This document shows, in pieces, positions 55,654 to 64,000 of a DNA stretch of 64,000 nucleotides (within the stretch, counting starts at the first letter, position 1; every line of letters starts with the position of its first letter). The stretch lies in NCBI RefSeq assembly GCF_910592395.1, contig NC_088319.1, forward strand, positions 10,912,001-10,976,000. Direction: 5' to 3'. The notes under the pieces are model-generated. The model saw only the letters and a list, made by a program, of their open reading frames with translations, was not told the DNA's origin and ran no database searches. The DNA comes from Lineus longissimus. Taxonomy: Eukaryota > Nemertea > Pilidiophora > Heteronemertea > Lineidae. The translations under genes and the position numbers were made by a program.

Positions 55654-58403
55654 TTACGAGCTGGGTTTTTTCCAGGAAGTCACTTTCTGCCAAACGTCTC
55701 TCATAGCACCCTTAAACCGATTTATTGCACCTGTTTTATATTCCTTCACTTTATCCTTAGCTCGTTCCATAACTGGTGGTCTTTCCCATTTTCCTAAACC
55801 TTTACGTTTCGCATATTTTTCTGCTTCCAACAGTCTTTTTGAGAATTTCTCTGTGAGCGAGTTTTTATTTTGAGAATTGGGAAGTTGAACCGTGCCGAGG
55901 CCTTTTTTTACGAGTTCTTCGTTGACGCAGATGTTTCTGATGAGATTCTGAAAAGACAAAGGGACTCCTGTGTGACAAACGCAGGGATATTTTGACAAGT
56001 TGCTAGTAAGCAGCATTTGTCAGAGTAATCAGCTGGCCAAAATCGCAAGGCTTGTCCAATAAACGTTTGGTGAAAATATTCATGTCATATTCTCAGACAT
56101 ATTGTAAGAGAGAGATTGTGGCAACTGGTTTTCATTCCTCTAGTCCCTTTGTATCTTTTACACCCAAGATGATGTAGACATATTAAGCTAAGCACATTTA
56201 ATGCAATGCGACTGATTGAGAGCTTATTGCTCAGTAGATGTAGCTCCTATTTGCACTGAAGGATAAGTTGAGTTTTGTTTCATGAACGTCTTTGCAAAAG
56301 GGTGATGCTTCCGAAAAGAATCTGTCTGAAAATATACCCAAATACCAACCTTTCTTTTTGTAACAATGCAATGGACGAAATGCTGGTCCTCCTGAAGCAG
56401 TCGGAACCAAATATGGCCACCCATCAGGTTCTTATGTAGCCATGGCAACCCTCCTGGGGTCAGGCTGACCCCACTGACCTTGACTGGCAAGTCTAGTCTC
56501 TTTTCTGGAAAATAAGACAAAGTGTTGATTGTGACATGACATTTTGAAGTCATTTTCTCTGAATGAATGGACCTGTCATTAACAGTAGAACCTCTCTCTC
56601 AAGAACACTCTTGGGTCTGACAAATTACGTCCTTAGTAGAGAGGTGTCCTGAGAACTAATGTCCTTAGTAGAGGGGTGTCCTTAATAGAAAGGTGTCCGC
56701 TGATGGATGTTCCACTGAAGTGTGTTCTATTTGTTATGCATTAGTAGGAAAAGAAATTACCGAGGAATACCCATGCCTACTCTTTTCGGGCCGATTTAGC
56801 AGACCAAGTCTGACCTTTGTACCATACGCATTGAATCCTATTGATTGTCACGTAATTAACCCCAATCTAAAGGTTGATAGCATTATTTTATTTTGCCTTT
56901 AAACTTTGCATGTAGTTGGAGATCGTACCTAAAAACAACCACATGCAAACTAAACATTGCTTTTTGCAAGAGCATGATACCTTCCTAATACTAACATAAA
57001 AAATATTATTCACCTCTATTAAAAAACCTAATCCACCGAATTGTGACAACTGGAATATGTTCCACTGATAACGTGCCATCTCTACTGATGTTTTTCACAA
57101 TACCCTGGAGGCGAACATTCTTGGCGAAAAAGTGGGCTGGAATTTCTTTGGCGTGCTGGAACTGTTTGAACTGAAAAGAGACATGATTGAGGAGGTGAAA
57201 TCAACAAGATGTCTTTTTAAAATGCTCTCCACCTTCCTGCCAGAGTCAAAAGAATCATGATTTTTACTGAAAGATGATCTTTGTTCTGCTGCAGGGCTGC
57301 AGGGCTTCCGTTAACCTATCTCAAGAAATGAAGAAATTACCCTTGCCAATTTGAAATCTGTTTTAAATGCTACATTGATGACCCTCCAAAAGTTGGGGTC
57401 TAGCGAAAGCCCTTCCATAGTTCAAAGCTTGCTGCCTATTATTATGAACCCTTAGATCTATGAATAGGCCTACATGTGGCTGGGGCTTACCATATGAATG
57501 CTCCTTGCAGTCAAGATGACACCAGCAGCAGCCAAACCAAATGTCACATACTGAAATATTAAGAAGATTCAGTAAATGGTTGGTAATCGCTGGTACAAAA
57601 CCTCCAGAAAGCTCACCACTCGTCCCAGTGGTTAGGGTGAGAAACGAGGCCGGTCCACTGCCTCCGGAGTGTAGCTGCAATGGTTAATGATAAGTGGGCG
57701 TAGGCTTTTTTGAAACACCCTGTATTTGGATCAGAGCAAAATGTCACCGTAGATTTACCCGAAATTCTTGCAAATGCTGATCAAGAAATAGTGTGGTACA
57801 GTTGAACATTGCGGACAGGCGACCCTTGGATAAACCAGTGTGGGTAGAAATGCTATCATCACGATCCTGTGTTGCTTTTGGCATGGTTTTTCATGTCAAT
57901 TTGTAAAATTTCAGGAAAATTTGCTTCTGCTAGAAACTTCCCTACCTCCGCAGCGGAAATTTCGTTGGAGAACTCTTCAATTAAATTTAGTAGTTATTTT
58001 TCCCAACGTTTGGTGGTGCTGATTGCAATTTTTCATTTTCTCCAATTTCCAGATGAAAATAATCATCATTTTTCACATTTACCCATGATAACCACCTAAT
58101 TAAATTGATTGATTTGGTGAAGGACAATATTCTACAAGCTAAGCTTCATCTTAAAGTAAATACAAATAAATCAGGAATGGTAATTTAGGTAAAATTGCTT
58201 TTTATTCTTTGACAAAAATTCTAGGTCTACAGGGTGGTCCTAAAAGACTATCCATCCTAGTTATGAATTGTCTTGAAGAAGGCATTTACATCCGCAATCA
58301 ATATTCTCCCATAGAACGGGAGGTAACTTCGTACCTCTCGGAGGAAGCGTAGCTGTCGATCGACCATTTCGACAAAGTCAAAGACTCTTCTGGCGCTGAC
58401 CAT
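55654..58403 (-). CDS. C3orf33: C3orf33-family protein, five exons, 244 aa
   Basis: Exons: 58403-58335, 57550-57491, 57170-57014, 56504-56350 and 55947-55654, all with GT-AG borders and consistent phases (0, 0, 1, 0). An in-frame TGA upstream fixes the ATG. Residues 1-23 form a helix (VFDFVEMVDRQLRFLRE) and 24-40 one membrane segment (YVTFGLAAAGVILTA). From 44 follows the SNase-like domain typical of the family (EIPAHFFAKNVRLQG, EKRLDLPVKVSGVSL, CVNEELVKKGLGTVQL), then a Lys-rich helical tail (SKRLLEAEKYAKRKGLGKW). Length fits the family. Human C3orf33 was first linked to ERK/AP-1 signalling, and a role in organising inner mitochondrial membrane subdomains has been proposed; neither can be read here. 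The exon 4 donor could instead be 12 bp to the left of the one chosen (TGG|GTATAT). Confidence 0.85.
56583..56717. mobile_element. pogo-like MITE, copy 5, in a C3orf33 intron
   Basis: It starts CAGTAGAACCTCTCTCTCAA and ends GGATGTTCCACTG, with GTCCTTAGTAGAGAGGTGTC inside. It lies in intron 3 of the minus-strand gene. Terminal bases are slightly altered. Confidence 0.7.
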
Positions 58404-58666
58404 TGTAAAAGGGTCCCGTCACAGGAACTGATGACATTGTCTGTTGGTCATGTAAAATCCCATGGTGAACCCTGTTTAGGATAACCGGTGGCAATTGGAG
58501 GTGTATGAGTATTGCTTGTGGTCCTATCACCTGATGTCTTACCCCAAGATTAGCTTTGTCTTTCTCTTCAGGTTTTGAAAACAGAAGCTCAGCAGTACAA
58601 CTACAAAGAAAGTAACTAAACGAACTGAAAAGAGACCAACTCAGACTTCGATATCCATTGTACACT
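58404..58666. promoter_or_regulatory. Presumed bidirectional promoter
   Basis: Only 263 bp separate the start codons of the C3orf33-family gene (minus) and the ANKRD49 orthologue (plus). No TATA box is evident near either start. GGCAATTGG (58490s) is CCAAT-like. 5' UTRs of both genes must also lie here, so the shared promoter is very compact. A 5' UTR intron of either gene cannot be excluded. Confidence 0.6.
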
Positions 58667-60961
58667 ATGGCCGGCTCCGATGGTGAAGCTCAAGACCAAT
58701 TGGTGGATCTCGGGATAACCCCGGATCTCATGGAACAGGTACCAGCTTGTGAAGCTGAGGGGGTGAGGTGCCTGCACTTCAGTCTCGATGTTGTCTGTGC
58801 ACCATCTCCCTTCAAGTTCCTCATCCCTTCTTTATATAAGAGCCGTGCAAATGAGTAATTCAAAATTAAATTGCCGCTGCCTGTGATGATAATCACAGCA
58901 GTGTACAACAAAAAGATCCCTCATCCGCGGGTAAAACTGGTAATCACAGGGTAAGATATTGACTCGCAGGTCGCTGGGACATGAGATGACCACTGCAAAC
59001 AAGCGATTCTTGTCGCATGCAATTTAAATCTCTCGTTTGCGGGCCGCTTTACTTTCTATGCTGATCAAATTAGATGGAATAGATTTCTGATCTTGTTTGT
59101 TTGTCACTGTCCAACATCTTAACAGTAGAGAACTGTACTTTTCAAAACCAAAGATGACACTGGAAGTTCCCTGATTTTTCCCAGACGGCTCGATGTTGAG
59201 ACTCAATCATTTGATTTGAAGGGTAACAAAATTTGAAATGTGATCGATTACAAACCCTTTCACTTATTGTTGTTTAAGTGCCATTCTAATTATTTAAAGT
59301 ATCGTAAGGATGAAAGCTACCTAAGCTGCATTCTTCAGTTGTGTATGTGATTGTGAACCTCAGTGCAGTTTATGTCTTGCTCCAGTTAGTGTTGAGTGCC
59401 TCAGACTATGGCTGCATGGTACTTGTGCTCTGTCCAATTATAAGTGAACAGACTATAAATATTTGCATTTGGCTGGTACCGGCGAGGTTGCTTTTTAAAT
59501 GTCAACGCATCTCGAATTACATTTTTACGGTTTACAATCACATCATTCTGAAAGGCTGATTAAACAGAGCAGAATGGTGCATATACAGAACTAGAAGTTC
59601 TGTTTCTGTCTTAACTGTTCGTAATGCCACATGATTTTTATGCTATGTTTGTAATTTCATTTTCAGATCATGCGTGCCAAGAATGCGCAGCCTAGTCAGT
59701 TTGCCAGCTATTGGGAGAAAGATGAGGCAGACATCGATCATGCTACAGAAGAAGAGATCAAAAGTAAGGCTGAAAGGTCAAATGTTGTATTGAGTTACGC
59801 ATGAGTTATCACTTAGGCTCAGAAATGGCAAAACGATAAAAAAGTTAGTTTTTACACAATCAATGTTAATCATCACTCTGACGTTTCAAATGGTTATGCC
59901 ATTCTTCTTATTACTTTAACTTAAAGTGATACTATGATGTGATTTACAACTTTGCGGAAATACGTCCGTTTTTAATTGTTGATCACAAATGTAAAGCTCA
60001 AATTTTCCATTTTTGATAAGATTTATTATAAAATCGCTGAATGTAAACCACCGCGACCGCGAAAATGTTCATGTTGTGACGTCATCAACGAAAACGGCAT
60101 CGAAGCGAGCCGTCCGGGCGGGATTAAACCATCAATTTCTAGAAAATGTGCATTTCGATTCGAAAATCTAACCGATTTATGAGAAAGTGACGTAGTCATT
60201 TGTCAAAAACAGCTAAAACATTATATGGTGAAATTTGACACAAGTTGCCCTTTAACCTTATATTCATGAAATTTTGTTTCCTTCTCAGATGATCCGGTCA
60301 AAAGGATCCTTTGGGCAGCTGAGAACAACAAATTGAAGATCGTCGATGAATTACTTGAGGAAGATTTAGATTTGGTTTGCTGCGTGGATGGCGATTGTTA
60401 CACACCCCTTCATAGGGCAGCCTATGGTAATCATCGAGAGGTTGCCGAGGTAAGTGTTGTGGAGCTGAAATTCAGAATCCCAATGTACTGCATACAAAAT
60501 GCATTTCAAACAGTAGATACTTTGAAGGATATACCCGCACTTGTGTATTTGGAACCTGAAAATTTTACTCCGATTTCGGTTTTGTCTCAGAAGTCAGATA
60601 TTTATTTCCTCAACATTTTCAGATCCTGATCAGATTCGGCGCCGATCTCGAAGCACGAACTGTCGACGGGTGGCAACCTCTCCACAGCGCGTGTTTCTGG
60701 AACTGTTCGGCCGTCGCCGAGCTTCTCATTCAAAATGGCGCCTGTATTAACGCGCAGACGAACGGACACCAGACGCCCCTGCATCTTGCCGCATCACAAC
60801 CCGACAACAAAGAAGTCCTGAAGCTCTTACTTATGAATCCGGATCTCGACGCAAATTTGAAAAACGACATCAACGAGACGCCAAAGGATATTTGTCTGCG
60901 GTCGTCGAATCTCCATTATTTGTTTGAGATTGCAGAAGATAGCATAAATTTACTGCGATAG
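58667..60961 (+). CDS. ANKRD49: ANKRD49 orthologue, four exons, 222 aa
   Basis: Exons: 58667-58738, 59667-59763, 60289-60449 and 60623-60961, with consensus GT-AG borders and phases 0, 1, 0. The ATG has A at -3 and G at +4. An acidic N-terminal region (residues 1-58) precedes four ankyrin-type repeats. The first is degenerate (VKRILWAAENNKLKIVDELL, 60-90). The next three have the TPLH signature: YTPLHRAAYGNHREVAE (94-110), WQPLHSACFWNCSAVAELL (127-145) and QTPLHLAASQPDNKEVLKLL (160-179). The C-terminal DICLRSSNLHYLFEIAED matches the family's characteristic end. Ankyrin repeats bind proteins; vertebrate ANKRD49 has been linked to globin induction and spermatogenesis, which cannot be inferred here. 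Intron 2 contains the uninterrupted MITE at 59925-60251. The likely polyadenylation signal is far downstream at 62248. Confidence 0.9.
59925..60251. mobile_element. Uninterrupted TTAA-flanked MITE in ANKRD49 intron 2
   Basis: 327 bp between TTAA at 59921-59924 and 60252-60255, starting AGTGATACTATGATGTGA and ending CAAGTTGCCCT. It is about 95% identical by eye to the MITE split by the DIRS element. The empty site is CCATC|AATTTC at 60133/60134. Contains the CRE TGACGTCA at 60077-60084. Confidence 0.9.
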
Positions 60962-61029
60962 ATTCTGTTTTGTATTGTTTTATTTTTTGTTTCGTATTGT
61001 TGTAATATTTGTTGGGAATAGTTGAAAAG

Positions 61030-61270
61030 ATTTTCAAGGGGTACGCCCTTCATAATTACTGAGTCCTGGAAATAGAAATACTGTCATACGAAATGCCATA
61101 GTGCAGTTATTGTCCCTACGAATGTGCTTAAACTTGGTATTCATAGTATTTGTATTGTCTACTCAACTGCAATGCTAAAATTTATATTTCCTGCATATTT
61201 GAGCATTTTGAAATCTTTAAATTCAATGACAAATTCAAATTTTCAACGAACGGCGTATGCCTTTAATTGG
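61030..61270. mobile_element. TTAAAGGG-family MITE, copy in 3' flank of ANKRD49
   Basis: Ordered matches to 43950-44190: GGGGTACGCCCTTCATAATT, CTTGGTATTCATAGTA, AAATTTATATTTCC and AACGGCGTATGCCTTTAA at the right end. A partial further copy lies at about 61705-61830. If the gene's 3' UTR extends to 62248 both are within it. Confidence 0.6.
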
Positions 61271-62247
61271 TTCCTTTGTCTGTTTGATGGGTCAACATCA
61301 TTCGGTTATTTGTCAATGGGTTGTTTATTATTGGCACCTCACAAGAGTAAATTAGTAGGTGTTGAAACCTGATCTCAGTGTATATTGCTGGTTGGAGGAA
61401 TTCTTCAATGCGCTTTTGTCAAGGTGAAACAGAATGTGGCTTTGACCCTGTGCATGCTGCCCCAATTTTAAAACCGGATTTGTTGTAAACCTTGCTTTAT
61501 ATCTATGTGGTAAATTTGTACCAGAATCTGTGCAAAACCCACCTTGTTGAGATTATTGTTAAAAAAATTTTAGTTCAAAGAAGCAAATCACAGAGATGAG
61601 ATTAATATTGTTTGTATCCAACTGCACAGTGAAAAAGTTTTGGCATGATAGATCTGTACTATTATTAGACTGAGTTGTTCCATTGACACCATTGTCGGTG
61701 AAACCAAACTTTAAAATATTTGTCTAATCAACAGCAATGTTGAAATTAGTATTCAGTACATATTGTGCAATGGGAAATTTTCAAATTATATTACAAATTT
61801 CAAATTTTTCATGAACGTCAAATGCCTGTAAGGGTACCAACACCTGTTGTAACAATCACCTGTGTATTGCTTAGTGTTAAAGCTAGTATTCATATGTGTG
61901 TGCAAACAATTGTTAACAAAGATCCAAGTACATATTGTAGCCAGCAGTCCAGTCCAGTATTTGTAAGCCACCAATTTGTGCCGAATTTATTTTGTACCAT
62001 CATGTTAATTGGTTGTAACGTGCTACCCTTCAGAAATCCTGTTCTAATGGTCTCCATTAGTTCAACAGCTTGGATGTCCTTGCAGCTTATCAAGACAAGC
62101 CTTTTTTGTTAGGATGGATACCCCTCTTTGTCCCCAACATTCATAAACTGATAACTTTTTTTGCGAGGCTTGTCAGTCACCTGATTCATGTCGTGACATC
62201 CTGTGCTATTACCCTTGTGCTGTTGTAAAATGAATGTTTATTTTTGT

Positions 62248-62253
62248 AATAAA
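62248..62253 (+). terminator. Polyadenylation signal candidate for ANKRD49
   Basis: AATAAA preceded by a T-rich stretch, 1.29 kb past the stop codon. No earlier canonical AATAAA was noticed on the plus strand after 60961. Confidence 0.35.
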
Positions 62254-62396
62254 GTATTATTGTCTAAATTATTAAAAAGATAAAACCACATTGACTTAGT
62301 TCTTGTATGGTCTCATCAGTTTCCTTTTTGTTGACCTTTCAAATTTGAGCAGTCGCAACACCTGTGAACCGGGGAAAATTGAATATAGTAAATTGA

Positions 62397-62725
62397 ATGT
62401 CAGTTGATCTCAGTTGCGAGATCAGGAGAAGAACCAGTCAACCCCAGTTCTCTGTTGGTGAAAAGGAGCAGACTATGGACACGTACCAGCAAGACTTCCC
62501 ACCCAAGATACATGTAGTGATGGAGTGGCAACTGGAGACTGTTGGTGGCAAACGGCGAAAGGGGACCGGCGCTTGCCTGACTCGCTGGATGGAGGTTGTA
62601 ACCCAGGACGCATAGAGCACTGGAGTTGCAAGCCAGTTGTTGACATGGAGGGCTCAGGACAGTTATGCCTGGAGGGATGTGGTGGCCCAGTTGTCAGAAA
62701 TGTCAAGTTGGCGGAGTGAGTGAGT
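62397..62725 (+). pseudogene. Non-LTR retrotransposon pol C-terminal remnant
   Basis: The plus-strand frame reads KRRKGTGACLTRWMEVVTQD, one codon, an in-frame TAG (62613-62615), then continues STGVASQLLTW, AWRDVVAQLSEMSSWRSE and a stop. A basic RWxxxV block followed by AWRDVV just before the stop is typical of the end of RTE/CR1-like ORF2 proteins. The internal stop and missing RT show a dead, 5'-truncated copy. Family assignment within non-LTR elements is uncertain. Confidence 0.55.
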
Positions 62726-62729
62726 GAGA

Positions 62730-63700
62730 GAGTTTGGAGTTGGCATGTCGGTAGTTTTGAATTTAACTGTTACCTGAAAGATTTCTCCACTCCAACATCT
62801 GTCTGTGTCATCCAGTGCACAGGATGCCATGCCACTTCTGAAGATGAGGAAGTTATGGTGTTTTGCCAACTTACAGTGGCCAAGGGAACGCCATCAAATA
62901 CCATCTTCCATGGTACAGCAGAAAATTCCCAACTGAACTATTTTGGGAGATTATACACGACATAACACCCACAAATTCCCTTAAGTCCAACTCTAAGCCC
63001 ACTGAAATGGCTGTGGATTGAAGCTTCTCACTGCCAGCACCTTGGGGGCTTTGGAGAAGTCTCCTTGAAGATGAGTGTTCATACCTTCTTTGGGAGTGAC
63101 CCCTGGGGAGAGTATCATGTGGAACCACACATACAACAGTGCCAAGTTGCCCTGATGGTTTCACGGCTGCAAGACATTCATAATGATTTCAGTATAATTG
63201 TTCCAAGATTTTCAAGGAAAGAATTCTACGAGAGAAAGAAATGTCCCCTATTGACCATGGCAAATGTCGAATGTCTGTCCCGAAGTCAAGAGGCTGGCTT
63301 CCTGAAATAGCGACTTTCTGTTAGGATGGTTGACTTGGGGGAGGGAAACACTCACTCAACCATGGCAAAGGTTCACTGTCTGTCTTGAAGTTGAGTGGCC
63401 AGCCTCCCCATACAGTGACTTTGGTTGGGACTGCTGACTTGTGGGAGAATTGTCTTCCACATGTATAAACCAGTACCGCAAGAATCAATAAGGACCACAG
63501 ATATGTAAAGAAAAATTTAATACAAAATTAAATGCCATGATTTACAGACAGTACAAAATACAAAATACTTTTTACACAATTTACATCTATTCAGGGCTAA
63601 AAATCATCTGAGGCAATTGCCGTCTTGTAAGATAATATTGTTGCCCACCTAAAGACAAAAGGTTTTAATTTTCTTCAAAAAACCCCTGCTTGATTCCTTT
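62730..63700. other. No gene recognised
   Basis: Short open frames (for example 63065-63310) without domain similarity. The first part is probably 3' UTR of the non-LTR remnant. A locally duplicated segment is visible: GACTTTCTGTTAGGATGGTTGACTT near 63310 resembles GACTTTGGTTGGGACTGCTGACTT near 63417. Confidence 0.35.
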
Positions 63701-63707
63701 CCCTCAG

Positions 63708-63878
63708 TCATACATGTATGAATATATTAACAAGGGTATGAATTCCACAATCCAGAATCCACACACACCTGACCCAATCGCATGGATGAAGACGATGGAC
63801 GAGCTATTTATAACAGATACAAGATTTATGGCTGAAATGTCGCAGATAGTCCTCCGGCATCACCAGTCTTCTACATAG
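63708..63878 (+). CDS. Probable terminal exon of an unrecognised gene
   Basis: A strong acceptor (CTTGATTCCTTTCCCTCAG) is followed by 56 open codons and TAG: YEYINKGMNSTIQNPHTPDP, then AWMKTMDELFITDTRFMAEM, then SQIVLRHHQSST. The composition is unlike the surrounding DNA and reads as genuine protein, with an amphipathic helix in the C-terminal half. No family is recognised. Upstream exons were not found in the window, so the gene's other exons may lie further left beyond the ANKRD49 3' flank or be too short to see. Confidence 0.45.
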   Translation, partial: SYMYEYINKGMNSTIQNPHTPDPIAWMKTMDELFITDTRFMAEMSQIVLRHHQSST

Positions 63879-64000
63879 AGAATATTTCACTGAACTCCTG
63901 GAATCAAATGGCTAAACCATGTAATCCAGTGCTGACCAACACTATGCAATAATCCAAGAAGCCCTGACAAAGAAAACTAAGTCATCACCTCCAGCTTCCT

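Noticed and set aside
60333-60629. 98-codon frame running through ANKRD49 exon 3 into intron 3
   Set aside because: Ankyrin similarity ends at the GAG|GTAAGT donor (60449/60450); the rest is intron.

Overview
The window is nuclear DNA of an animal. Genes are split by GT-AG introns, coding density is very low, and most of the sequence is AT-rich and packed with short inverted-repeat elements. The repeat types (TTAA-flanked MITEs, pogo-like MITEs, tRNA-type SINE heads, repeats ending in GAGCTAAAAA after GAC-rich microsatellites) resemble those of marine invertebrates. I cannot fix the phylum from sequence alone. No prokaryotic operon, CRISPR array or intact tRNA/rRNA gene was seen.

Host genes. 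The best-supported locus is at 55.6-61.0 kb. A five-exon minus-strand gene (244 aa, C3orf33 family, SNase-like domain after one membrane segment) and a four-exon plus-strand gene (222 aa, ANKRD49 orthologue) lie head to head with 263 bp between their start codons. A two-exon minus-strand gene at 21.4-22.2 kb encodes a 77-aa protein I do not recognise. Weaker calls are a secreted-protein first exon (2.6-3.2 kb, minus), a terminal exon at 63.7 kb (plus), a possible exon pair near 32.1-32.5 kb (minus) and a 67-codon frame at 4.8-5.0 kb (minus).

Largest element. A structurally complete DIRS-type tyrosine-recombinase retrotransposon occupies 46,095-52,650. It has gag-like, RT-RNase H and recombinase regions, 172-bp inverted terminal repeats differing at one position, and a 98-bp internal complementary region that reproduces its circle junction. 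It is inserted without target duplication inside a 330-bp TTAA-flanked MITE. An uninterrupted relative of that MITE sits in intron 2 of the ANKRD49 gene and shows the empty site to the base. Two coding frames of the element are broken.

Other regions. 9.7-12.4 kb is a 148-bp satellite with a younger 415-bp three-monomer higher-order repeat. 19.9-21.2 kb is an inverted-repeat element containing a 597-bp PIF/Harbinger-like element that still carries the start of a MADF domain. 34.05-35.14 kb is a TTAA-bounded element with a TATA box, an open frame and a hairpin with arms of about 83 bp. 22.4-22.6 and 32.7-33.7 kb share a repeat family ending in a microsatellite and a small hairpin. Scattered throughout are five pogo-like MITEs, a palindromic GGGTTGACC family, several SINE heads, a 5S rRNA-like Pol III module and two non-LTR retrotransposon remnants. 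The remaining stretches show no gene I can support.
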